From positions 8,928,001-8,992,000 of the forward strand of contig OW051472.1 in assembly GCA_932521025.1 (NCBI GenBank): DNA of 64,000 bases, given 5' to 3'. Made by a program: the position numbers and the translations under genes. Below are positions 53,498 through 64,000 of this stretch, piece by piece. Within the stretch, counting starts at the first letter, position 1. Each line of letters begins with the position of its first letter. Below the pieces are notes generated by a model. That model saw nothing but the letters and a program-made list of their open reading frames with translations, made no database searches and was not told the origin of the DNA. The stretch is from Oscheius onirici. Lineage: Eukaryota > Nematoda > Chromadorea > Rhabditida > Rhabditidae.

Positions 53498-56400
53498 TTA
53501 GGAGGCAATTAGGGCGAAGAACTTGAATGGTTCGATGTTTACGACGATCTCGGAAACGGCCTTTTCTGTTCCCACTTTCTCCGTTCCCGATAGGTTCGTC
53601 TCTTGTATTTTCGTCACTTTCATTGCCGCCAAAAGAGACTTTACAGCTGCCTGAACATGAAATGTTTAAATTTTCCTCCGAGACTTACAGTAGCATCCGT
53701 TCCACAACTCGGACTCGTCGTCGATCCCGCCGCAATCCCATGTCGGAAGAGAATGAGCATCTTTTTGTTATCTTGGACGGGTCTGACAGTCAACAACTGA
53801 TAGTCACAGGGCAGAGCTGAGAGACTGTCAGTCGAGACAGATGGCTTTTCCAAGCTGACAGCAACGATCGGAGGATAGAGAACATTCTGCACAGAAAGAT
53901 GGCCACTCGCGCTGTGAGCAGAATAGTGTACTGTCTCATCTTGCTGGAAACTTTGAAAGTGTGAAAACGGAAGAAAAATACCTGAGTCTTCTTCTCAAAG
54001 AGCAAGCTGAACTGCATGTCTACTGGCAACAAGTCGGTTGGGATGGCGTCAGGCGATGAACCGAGACCCTTTCCATCGTCCTGATTCAAGATTCTGTCGA
54101 GCATAATCTCCACTCCGCCCGGGATTTGCTTCATTCCATGTTCGACATTTGAACCGATAGTAACACGACTTTTTGCGTCCTCGACTACAGCTGACGATGG
54201 CATAGGATAATAGTTGGCTGCGGTGTCCAACTTTGGATGGTTCTCTCTTCTCAGAAGCTGAATTTAAAGAGTGAACAAAATGTATACCGTAAATATTTGA
54301 ATAGAGGCACTACGCCACTATTCAAATACAAAAAAGATTTTTTTTTCGGATTGACGACGACATCTTTTTAACTTTTTTTTTTCATTATTTTTACTGATAG
54401 TCAAGATCCATATCTGTATGAAAAAAATAATAGGAAAGTCGAAAAATATTTTCTTCAATCCGAAACAAATGCGTACGTAATTGCGTTTTTTTTGTATTCG
54501 AATAGTGGCGCAGTGCTTCTATTCAAATATTTACGGTACTAATTTACCTGCATTCCGACACTGTCAGCAAAGACTCGAGGTCCTTCGAGATCAGTCTCTA
54601 ATCTCATGGCCACTTCCGTGTTGGTCTCCTTGGCAATGTTCAGCCTGAAGTGCACATCCAGTTGATCTCCCAGCGGTCCATCGATTTCTTTGGCAGTGAT
54701 TCTATGGTAGACATTTCCCATGAAGGAGTGAATTGACTGCTGGATAGGGCCCCTGACTAGCATCTTTGGCAGCGATGAAGGAATGTAGCTCTGGAAGGAT
54801 ATTTTTGATGTAACGGAATTCCTTACCTTGGGATCAGATCGTGATCTCATCAAGTAAGCACCACCCATCGAGTTGGTGTAAGCCACCAGAGACATTTTGG
54901 CCTGAAGTGTTTCAGAAGATTCGCTTTTGACTCCGGTCAGGAGACCAGTTTTTGGATCGTGTGTGGTACTGAGACGAGAAGTAGTCAAATGAAGGTTCTG
55001 GCCATTTATTTTGGTCGCTTTAAACGGTCTAAAAACTTAATTTCAACGTGTAAAAAGATATAACTCACGCTGGCAAAACCTTCTGAATCTTTTCAATGTC
55101 ATCCGTTAGTACATTGATTTCGGCGATTTTGGCGCTCTCTCCATCTTTTACTTCGACCACCGTCACTCCCAGCGGACTCAGCTTTACGGCGAATGTCAGC
55201 TGAAGAAAGAACAATAAAATGGAAAAAGAAAGGATGCACCAAGAAGCTGTCCTGAGCTACGTCTCCTTTGTAGATGTAGGGCTCGATTTGGGCTGGGACT
55301 GTTGTGCCGCCAATGGTTACTGACAGTTTTGTGGTATTTACTCGGACAGAGACGGTTTCAGTCAACGCGTATGGCAGAGGATTGAAGACGGAGACATACC
55401 TGGAAATCCGAATAAAGTCTGTTCAAAATGAGAGTGCTACAGTAACCCGAAATCGTCTTCTCCGCGGGACCCTTATTTGCGTATTTGGGCTGCCTAACAG
55501 CTATTTTTCGAGATAAAGTTTGAAAATTTCGCTGTTCGGCGGCCAAAAGTCGTACATAAGGGACCCGAGGAAAATTGTTTTTTTGGGTTACTGTAGCGTT
55601 CATTTTTAACATATTTGAAGCTGACGGAAAAAGTAATGTAGGCTGTAGGACATAGAAACTTACGCTGCTGTACTATCGATAACGATCTGATGTTTTGTTT
55701 GGGTCTCGTTGAAAAGAGTCGCAGAATGAGTGACAGAAACCTCCGTCTTGAGACTTTCCTTCAATGTCGACTGTAGAACAGAATTGGCTTTTGTCTGGGC
55801 TTGGAACAAGAGACTGCTGTAGTCTTTCATCACATGAATCTTACTTGTGCCTAAAAATAGTTTTTTTTCTCAATTCTGAACCAAAAGACCTGTGATTGCA
55901 TCGTGGTGCTGAAAGAGAGACAGCGTTCTTCTGGCACTCTCCAAAGCCTTCACATTTTCCGCATTGGACGGATTCAAGGCCGAGGCAATATCCGCAGATC
56001 GGATAAGACTCTAAAATGTTGTTCGAAGGGCGATAATGACTAATAATTACGTGAAGAAGACGCCCTTGTCGCTTGTAAAAAGGCCTCGTTGTGAAGTATC
56101 CAGTCCAGAGGTCTCCCAGGGCACACTTATACGGGAAAAAGTCTCCAGTCAGGACAGCTGGCTTCGGCTTTTCTTCCCGGTAAAACTTTTCCAATTGCGT
56201 AAAGTAGTCGTTGAATGTGCCGAAACTGATCTCGACTTCGCTTCCCTTGTTGATTTCGGCGAAGAGTGGGAGAAAGTTGTCGTGGTGCTGATGCCATTCC
56301 TATATTCTGTTATTGTTCCCTTGTATGACCGAAACCTGCCTCAATCATATCAAATCGGAAGTCATCTCCATGCATTTGGAGAAGCACAGGCGCTTCGTAC

Positions 56401-58427
56401 ATTTGAGCCATTGTCTTCAACTGGGACACCAATGCTTGGGCCCTAGAATACTATTGAAACTACAGGAAAGAGTCAGCTGTCAAGATCTACAAAAATTAAA
56501 AAGCGGTGTCTGCTGACGTCTGTTTGTCCATGGCCACGAGATTCGTCGTGACAAGTTAGAGTTTTTCAGGAGAGCAAGTTACTTTGAGTTTTTACAGACT
56601 TTCGCCAAGTAGGAAGCTTGAGAAATAGGTATAGAGCCGGTAGAAAACTAGGCCGACAGGCGACGAAGTCGTCTAGTTGTGAAGAAAATAGCAGGAAAAT
56701 GCCGTTTCCGGGAGATTTAGCAAAGACTTTGGCAGGTCGTTCAGGCGTCAAACCAGCACAGAGTCATATTACCAGCAAAAATTGTTAAAAATTCTCACTT
56801 TTGTTTAACGTTTGCTGGAGTAATCGCCACAGGTTTCGGTCCGGGACAATTCCAATGAGTCATTCGTTTGAAGTCGAATTCACAGCAAACGGCAGCGTTT
56901 GGACCACAAGAGTTGAGGATATCGTAGTGGGTGTAGGGAAGGACGTGCGTCAGAACATCGTCCGAATTGCTGTTTTCTGAAAGAGTCAGTTTTAAAAGAA
57001 AGAAAAAGAATCCAACCAAAGTACTGTCTCCATTGGAAGGGAATGGCCTTGTGTCCCTGGAGATATCCTTTGATTCCATGATGGACTCTGTTGATGACGT
57101 TTCTCTTGATTCCCGCCTGACGGAAAAGGTACGGCACCGAGTTACTATATCCAAAGGGATCGTTGGACCAAATTGTGCTTGCCTTTATGCCTGGAAAAAA
57201 GCACTGGCTATGGGATATGCCAAAAAACTGACCAAACTCTTTCTGGAGGAACTGATGTCCTTCGACTATATTATCGACAGAGACGGGAAAGTATGCATTC
57301 GCTTCATCTGTCATTACCCAAGATCCTGATGCCAGCTCCAGACGTCCCTCTTTGACCATTCTGCAAGATGAAAAGTTGACAGAAAAGAAAAATAAGCTCA
57401 CTTTCTCACGTCCTCCTTGACCCTGTCACTTTTCAACTTCCACCATCTCTCGAAGAACACAAATTCGGCCCACATGAAGCGCATGGCTTCATTTTTCGTC
57501 ATGAATGAGTGCATATTGTCGAGGATTTTGTTTGTATCCTCCGAATAAGAGTCGAATGTTCGTAGCCATCCTGAAGACAACTTAGAGAGGTAAATCCAAA
57601 TTAACCTGGATCAACATGAGTGAATGGAAGGATGAAGACTCGCAGCTTGCCAGTAGAGGCCTTTCTAGAAATGTTCGAGGCTCCAAAAGGACCTCCTTGT
57701 TGAGCAATCACATTCTTGTAAATATCGGCAGTCTGAAGACTACTTTTTAATAGTCAACAAGTTTCTCACATCAAACTCTCCGAGATATTCCTTCAGTGGT
57801 GGATAGGTCCTGGTTGGAAGCTGCTGTTTTTCTGGAGCTGGAGCGTTTTTGGAGACGTTCTGAAAACAGTTTTCTTAAAAAATTTGGGCGATTCTTGAGA
57901 GTATCGAGAACCTGTGGCTGACTCTGTGGAATGTCTGATTAAAAGATGTTAACTTTTGTTAAAAGTTCAAGAATTGTGCATAGGGTTATCAGAACGGCTG
58001 ACAGCAGAAGGCAGTACAAGGTTTATAGGTTAGTAAATAATATTAATGTGTTACTGTCAGGGATCTAGGTTCAATGGTTAGTAAAAACTACCATGTTAGT
58101 CTGTAGATCCAGGTACTGTTTTTGGTCCTTGTCATCTTGCTCCTCGCTCTGCTTCACAACATCCATCACAATAGGTTCCTTCTTCTTCTTTTCCTCCTTA
58201 GCCGCGTGAACATATTTTTCTGTTTCCAAATTGTTAGCTGCCGGAGCGTCTCCATGATCGACTATTTCAGGAATTGGCAGCAGTTTTGGACGAATTGGAA
58301 TCGGCCGAGTGAATACCTCTTGTGTGTTGTAGAAGGCAAACGTCGCTGTGAAGGTGACACAAGCCACAAAGATGAGAATGACCCGTAATTTCCTCTTCAG
58401 ATGACTGAAGAAACGGCCAACGGCCAT
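53498..58427 (-). CDS. aman-2: Golgi alpha-mannosidase II (GH38)
   Basis: Type II Golgi enzyme trimming mannose during N-glycan maturation. The N-terminus MAVGRFFSHLKRKLRVILIF plus the following hydrophobic residues is the signal anchor, followed by a charged stem (EEKKKKEPIVMD). Catalytic domain: HVDPGWLRTFDSY (zinc-binding His and Asp, spanning a short intron), FMWAEFVFFERWW, LASGSWVMTDEANAY, and WSNDPFGYS containing the nucleophile Asp. Then VLPYTHYDILNSCGPNAAVC and FDFKRMTHWNCPGP. The C-terminal beta domains end LPCDYQLLTVRPVQDN and EPFKFFALIAS (stop 53498-53500). Two inverted-repeat elements lie in its introns. Convergent with the protease homologue, 97 bp apart. Confidence 0.93.
54285..54538. 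mobile_element. 254-bp TACCGTA inverted-repeat element in aman-2 intron
   Basis: The ends are TACCGTAAATATTTGAATAG and its complement, extended by GCACT.CGCCACTATTC on both arms. An internal TACGTAATTGCGT is shared with the element at 21405. Equal length and a common TACCGTA start suggest one superfamily with diverged arms. Confidence 0.8.
55413..55612. mobile_element. Foldback MITE, subfamily B (copy 2) in aman-2 intron
   Basis: The left end is TAAAGTCTGTTCAAAA. The arms carry CGGGACCCTTAT and AAGGGACCCG. Internal sequence matches the RdRP intron element at 15578 (GGGCTGCCTAACAGC, CGCTGTTCGGC). Confidence 0.75.
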
Positions 58428-60146
58428 CTCGGACCTGCAAGTTTTTTTTAAGTAAAGGATTTGGTTAGAGAAATCTCGCTAAAAGTTGGCGGTCGATATA
58501 AATTCGATGGTGAAAAGGACAGCGATTTTGTGGCAAAAGAGACAATTCACAAGGAAATTCTCACGAGATATTACAAAAAGCTTTTCAAAGAGAACTCTTG
58601 TGCCAGATGGTCAAAAAAAGGCGAGAATTTGTGTTAACAGACAGTCGAGTTGAGGATTACGGAATAGTAATTGAGAGAGAGGGGCAAACAGGAACGGGCT
58701 TTGCAATAAACCAGAGCATCCCTTTGTTCGACTCTTTCAGTCGAATAGACTAGGGAGGCAGCTGAATAAGGAAATAGAAGCTTGAAGATGATCAGACGTT
58801 TTTATCTGTCAAATTAGGCGTAGCGAGTTCTGGTCGCACAGAACAAACATGCGAGGCAATGGCTGCGCAAACAGGCACTATAATCAGATGAATAGACGCT
58901 CACCCATAGCCCACACCTGGCTATTTATCCCCTCTCTTTTTGGCATTTTTCGTCATGGGAAGGGACAGCCGCATATTGGTGTAAAATGTGCGCCAAAAAA
59001 GGGTTTAACCGACGGACAGAATACGAATTTAGTAATGAGTAAACGAGCCAAAAAATGAAAGATTTCAGAGGAAAACTGTTCCTATGAAACTTTATCATCA
59101 TTTCAATTGGAGACTTTCCGAAAGTTTACGGGAAACATTTAAGGAGAAAAGAATGGCAATGGCGGCAACTTTGTATCGGTTCAAGTTTTCGGTTCCAAAG
59201 AGAGAGAGAGAGTGGCAAAAGATCAATTGCCGGAACGAGCCTGGAATAGTTTTGTCCCCCCGAACCATATCAGTAGTATGAAGAGCCACGTCGAAGGGCG
59301 TTGAGAGATGACATCAAAAGAGTCGGACCGAAGGAACTAAAAAAGGGGATGAACAGGTGTCCGCTCTTTTTGAACCTCGAGGGTCATCGATCGATAAAGA
59401 GTATCTTTCAGAAAAGGGACTGATAAGGAAGAAAAGAGGACCGATTCGTCAGAGCTGTTAGCAACGTCAACTTTGACGGAGAGTGGTTTTCCCATGGGAG
59501 AGGAAGCCGTGGCAACAGGATCGAGGGACGACTGGCTTCGTCGAATAAACACACACATTGGAAGGGCAATATACATGGTGATAGTACACACGGCTGAGTC
59601 AACGAAACAGTCGAGAGAGCACCGGGAACGATTCTATACAACTGTCAAGAGTCAATCCTAAATGAATCCTTTGTTCCGGCAAAGACTTGAAAACTTGGCT
59701 CCAAGGCCAGACGACTAGCCAAAACTCAATGGGAAATAGGATCGAACGGATTAATGAATATTGATGATGGGAAAAGAGTCTGTCGGAGAGAAAAAGGGGG
59801 AAAAGTCGTATCGCTATAGAGACTCGTGAGGGCATAATTGAAGGCTGAGGGTGGCAACCGGTCGTCGGGCTGATATTCTTGGTGAGGACTTGGCCTATTT
59901 CGAGGAGGAGATGAGACGACTAATTGGAGTCAGTCTCCCACGTGTTTCACGACGACGACGGGGACTGGATCCCTTCGTCACAATCGCTTTCTATCATTGT
60001 TTCCCCCCGTCTGGTCTAATCTCGGCTAATCCTGCCCCTCACCTGTTGGCGCTCCTTTTGAGTCTAATTAGACCTTCCCCTTGTAATTAACATGACCTCT
60101 TGAGTAATCCTCATGACATATTGTCATTCCCTCTTCTCGACAGACC
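58428..60146. other. 1.7-kb divergent intergenic region, no gene seen
   Basis: Several short open frames occur on both strands, but none has recognisable motifs or splice support. Presumably holds the promoters of aman-2 and the gene at 60147. Confidence 0.4.
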
Positions 60147-60834
60147 ATGCTCCACGCTCAGGAGTTTGATATTTATCGGACGGAACTGTGTGGAGAGTCC
60201 AGCGACTGGACTAAACTCGAGCCGACATTCTTTCCTAGTCCTAGCGCTCCCCAAAAGTCCGAGGCCTGTGATTCTGATGAGAAACCAAGGTATGTTTTTT
60301 GTTGTCATGAAGTGATAGATTATTTTTCTCAACATTCGGGTCCCGCCACGAATTTGTTTATAATCGCACGTTGTCGAACTTTCTATTGTCGAAGTAAAAT
60401 TATAGTATAGTGTAGCTTTTTGCTATGTATGAACTATTTACATTTAGAACAAAATATTGGCGGTAGACCCATCAAAAATGGTAGAGGAACACAAGCAAAT
60501 TCACCCTGACTCTTCAAATTTCGACAAAAGTAGTTTCCAGACAAGTTTCGGCCTATTCTCTCTACTTCAAAGAGTCTCTTCCCCAAATGAAAACCCGCTA
60601 TCCTACAGCCAATTTTGGAGCCTATTCTCGTCTAGTTGCAGCCGAATGGGAATCTCTGTGTCGCCAGAAAAAGTTTGTAAGTGCGAGGTTAATTTCGGAG
60701 TGACAAAAATGATTCAGTTTTATCAACAGAAAGCTCAGAACTTACGGAGAAAGCTCATTCAAGAGGCCGCCTTCGACGCTGTCCAGAAACTCTCCAGTGG
60801 ACATCGTCCTCGAAGATCCTTAGGTGATGTATAA
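60147..60834 (+). CDS. Unknown soluble protein, 5' structure uncertain
   Basis: The well-supported part is an exon from about 60,448 (after TTACATTTAG) reading PSKMVEEHKQIHPDSSNF, FGLFSLLQRVSSPNENPLSY and SRMGISVSPEK. An optional 57-bp in-frame intron (GTTTGTAAG to CAACAG) follows, then KAQNLRRKLIQEAAFDAVQK, ending RRSLGDV. An upstream frame from ATG 60147 (MLHAQEFDIYRTELCGESSD) with a donor at 60,291 does not join in phase, so either an exon is missing or translation starts at the internal Met. No family recognised; no signal peptide. Confidence 0.45.
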
Positions 60835-61038
60835 GTTTTTTTATTGCCTTTATGTATTTTATTTGTATATTTTTTCAAAAGTAATAAACGCTTTAAAAGC
60901 GCAATATATCTCTTTATTCCAATATATACAGCAAAGTTTAAAGTGTCCCATACATTGGGGATTTCCTCTTCTTCTTCGGGAATCCGGAGAATGTGTTCTC
61001 TGTCAGCAGAAGTTGTACCTAAAAACTCCATGTCTCAA

Positions 61039-64000
61039 TCAAATAACTTGAAAAAAACCTCGCAGATGGTCTTGTCCTTAGTCTCGGGAAGGAACAAGTA
61101 GAGGAAGAAGGCAAGTATGAGAGCTGGACCGGAAGCTAGGGCAAGAATGCTGTAGCTGCCGATCATAAGATCCAGTTGAAGGAAGAAGAACGTGACCAAC
61201 ATGGTCGATGTCAGAAGGAGACCGGTGGAGAGCGATTGGAACAGAGAGTGATGGGCTGGATCGACCTAGAATTTGTTTTAAATTTGGGACGCAAAATCGT
61301 TCCCTATCTGAAATTACGCAACTCTGAAGAGGTATGGCCAAAATGGTGTTTTGATCAAAACTTAAACCGTTCACTGTGCTCAGACAGTAAGATATCCGGC
61401 TCTCTCATATAGCCTATTAATTCAGCCTATGGTAGACCTACATTTTGAAACAGAGTTCGCACGATTTCGTTGGAACTGAAGAAAGTTATGAGCATTTTTT
61501 AAATACGTATGACGCTCTCTAGCAGCTTACCAGTTCGGAAGTGAGGAACCAGGCTGGCGCTCCTGCTCCAAGTCCAATAAAGATTTTGGTGAAGGAAAAA
61601 GCTGCCGTTACGACGATAAAATTTGACGAGAAGGCGACGACGACGGCATTGGAAAGAGCCGTTCCGACGAGACCGATCAGTAGCAGTTTTCTTCGTCCGA
61701 AACGGTCAATCTGAACACTGTTTTGAACGAGCGAAAGACGTAAACAGGACAGGGGGATGCGTAATCTGGGAAAGGCCGTAAGATGTGCCAACGCTCCTTT
61801 TCAAATTCTTTTTCTCTGAGACACGCGAGTTTCTTTCTCAAAAGGGGTTCCTTTCGCAATCAGCCTAATAGGAAAGAGACTTTTGTGTCTTGCCGGGGGG
61901 CTCTCGCAACTCTCTACGAGTATGCCATTAATCAGAGTGAAATACGAGTTGTTTGGGCAGACATTTTGCGGTTAGGCCGTCTGATCAATCGACACCAGCT
62001 GCCCTCTCTCTCTCTTTCTCTCAAAACATCTCTTGTATTTGAGCCAAGGTGCCAATTCTCTCACAGAACGAGCGGTCATTTGCTGATATTCCGCCCTCTC
62101 TTGGGGGAATTATTCATTTCTCCAGTGCACTTTCCTCGACCATCTCCCCCAATCAATTGTCTCACTATGCTCATTCTGCTTGTGCCTCTCCCTTCTGGTA
62201 AAGACTTTTCTCTTTTCAATTAGTTTTAAACGGCATCTGGTCGACTGATCATGCGGCCTGTTTTTATGCAATCTTCTGGTCTAAACAAACATCTTCGTCC
62301 TATGTCTTTTTTCGCAAGACGACTCTCACACCGTATGAGCCGTTTGTTTACAACTATTCGAGCACCTGTCAGCCAAAATTACGACCTTAGTTACTCCCGT
62401 CACAAATGGACCATGCTAACGACCACACACGAGAAAGAGAGTCAACAACATCCCCTCTCCGCATTTCATTTCGAAAGCTAAACCGTCTCGCTGCTTTGAA
62501 ACTGTGCAGATGGATTGTTTTCGTTCCCCCTCTCTCCCCCACAAATCTCTTTCTTATCTTTTCCAGACTTTGTTCCCTAAAGAACATCTTTCAGATGTGC
62601 TTCACGTCCGAGGCCACGCTCATTCCTACACAGATTCCAGCTGTAGAGATTGGGGACCTTGACAACCAGGTATGCTGCGCCAGTATCAGTAATTTCCGTT
62701 AAACTATAGTCCATTTCCAAGCTTTAAAGGACTTTATTGGAGAGTCTTGCGACGAAGTCCATGCGCTCGAAATGCTAATGAGTTCACTAATAGTAACAAT
62801 GCAAAATGTCAGTTTTGGATCCGCAAAAAAACAGAATTCCTAAATTTATTTGTCTTGCTGCCTATTGTTAGATAATCGTTGTTTTGCCGGCGAGAAATAA
62901 ACGGACTGTTTTCTCGACATTTTTGCACTTATCGCTCAGATAACAATTCTTCTTGCGAAAACAACGTCTCAATTTTTTTTAGCCCGTCGTCCGAACTCGC
63001 CGCTACACTGATCAAGGAGGTCGCCGTCCCTCCCGTCCCATTCAATATCCGGCCTCGATTATCGATGAAGTCAAAGGCAAAGATGACGTTGTTCTAGTCA
63101 AGAATCTGTGATACCAAAGCTCCAATTTTTCTCTACTGGTAATTTTCCCCGGTCTCATATTTGATTTAAAGTAAATATGACTCACGAGAACTGTTCCAAA
63201 CAGACTGGATATGAGCAATAGAGCTCCAAATGCTACCGACATGATATCGGCCGAATCTGTCGTCATTTTCCCTTGCTCCGACTGTGATTTCTGAGAAAAG
63301 ACATTGTGAATGAGACGATAGCAGACAAACCGAAAGAATTTGGGCACTGAACGTGTCGACGAGATCGTCAGCTATAATTTTAGTGCTTAGGAAAATGAAA
63401 ATTGTAAAAATGTACCGGTGAAGGCATAAGAAGCAGCGGCAGCAGCTCCAATAGCAAATCCTTTCCAACTGGCTCTCGGTATTCCCTTTTTCTGATCAAT
63501 TTGGTCCTCGGCCTCGTGACATTCCTTCCGGATCATTTCCATTTCAGTCGTCGCCCCGTGGTAGAACATTAACGAGCTGCTGACTGTGAAAAAATTATGA
63601 TACAAAATTAAGTAAAAGCTACTTTTTTCCGTGTTGTCTTTTCCCTTGGCCTCTGCTCTTTTCGCCAGCTGATGTGGCGTCGTCGGTGTGAGTAAGAGGA
63701 CTGCCAGGAAGAGCAGCGTTGGAGCAACTGCAAAGATCTGTAGCCATACAAATCTGAACAGTTTTTTGTCTTTTATAGTTTAATTTGATACCTGTTCTCT
63801 CCGAGAGGAAGAATTTCCTCGGAGCCTAAGAGCAGCCCCAATAGAGTTCCAGTAGCCTGTGACACTTGCTGGAAAGTGCTCAAGAAGGCTCTGTGCTGGA
63901 CGGGAGAGATTTCGATGATGTAGAGAGGAAGAAGACAAAGAGACGAACCCGACTGGATGCCGACCAAAAAGCGGCCGACAATTAGAACAGCAGAGACTGC
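61039..64000 (-). CDS. GLUT-type facilitative sugar transporter (MFS/SLC2), N-terminus off the right edge
   Basis: Twelve-helix plasma-membrane sugar carrier; the start lies beyond 64000. Order on the minus strand: LCLLPLYIIEISPVQHRAFL, matching the GLUT PxYLxEIxPxxxRG region, then LSTFQQVSQATGTLLGLLLG. A long loop with ECHEAEDQID follows, then helices including VAFGALLLISSLFGTVLV. The MFS motif DRFGRRKLLLIGLVGTALSN follows, then FIVVTAAFSFTKIFIGLG and AWFLTSEL. The end is FFLYLFLPETKDKTICEVFF, where PETKxxT is the family C-terminal signature; the stop is at 61039-61041. The intron between about 61,710 and 63,180 is unusually large and holds a gene on the other strand. Confidence 0.88.
62595..63111 (+). 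CDS. Small unknown gene nested in the sugar-transporter intron
   Basis: Two exons, 62595-62669 and 62983-63111, join in phase to 67 residues: MCFTSEATLIPTQIPAVEIG, then PVVRTRRYTDQGGRRP and IIDEVKGKDDVVLVKNL. The start follows directly after ATCTTTCAG, a likely splice or trans-splice acceptor. Donor CAG|GTATGC and acceptor TTTTTTTTAG are both good. It is antisense to and wholly inside the transporter intron. Basic middle, acidic end, no membrane span; not recognised. Confidence 0.5.

Overview
The window is nuclear DNA of an invertebrate, almost certainly a nematode. Introns are short, mostly 33-60 bp, with TTTTCAG- or TTTTAG-type acceptors. Intron-rich genes alternate strands at high density. 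The gene families are also nematode-like: EGO-1/RRF-type cellular RNA-dependent RNA polymerases (RdRPs), a cluster of insulin/EGF-receptor L-domain (IRLD-type) proteins, a CUB-like secreted protein, an acetylcholine-receptor-family channel and a probable two-gene operon. Species cannot be named. Gene models below were spliced by eye; exon edges that decide a reading frame are stated.

Layout. 0.75-2.6 kb: PRKX-like protein kinase (-). 2.6-6.1 kb: no gene seen, one inverted-repeat element. 6.2-22.9 kb: an RNA/DNA-silencing neighbourhood. It holds a stray copy of an RdRP last exon, a TREX1-like tail-anchored 3'-5' exonuclease (+), an apparently intact RdRP (-), an unrecognised small gene (+) and a second RdRP (-). 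The second RdRP has lost its catalytic centre and carries a mariner fragment. Five foldback elements sit in RdRP introns. 23.3-28.5 kb: aldo-keto reductase, an intronless BAR-like gene with a frameshift, an 0.8-kb pyrimidine repeat, and a CUB-like secreted protein. 28.9-37.1 kb: four receptor L-domain genes, one intact and three damaged or truncated, three of them with the same TATA promoter module. A very basic protein gene lies among them.

37.5-47.1 kb: a membrane-anchored protein with a six-cysteine EGF-like module, divergent from the L-domain cluster; a secreted Gly/His/Tyr-rich protein; UTP14 followed by RPB6 (probable operon); fructose-1,6-bisphosphatase; and an unknown single-pass membrane protein. 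47.1-58.4 kb: a hAT-type miniature element with a perfect 8-bp target duplication; a small secreted/membrane protein; a Cys-loop channel; a trypsin-fold protein that has lost all three catalytic residues; and Golgi alpha-mannosidase II. 60.1-64 kb: an unknown gene and a GLUT-type sugar transporter running off the right edge, with a small gene nested in its large intron on the opposite strand.

Two neighbourhoods stand out. One is RdRP plus a TREX-like nuclease, with long hairpins in the RdRP introns. The other is an EGF-like ligand candidate beside EGF-receptor L-domain proteins that share one promoter type.
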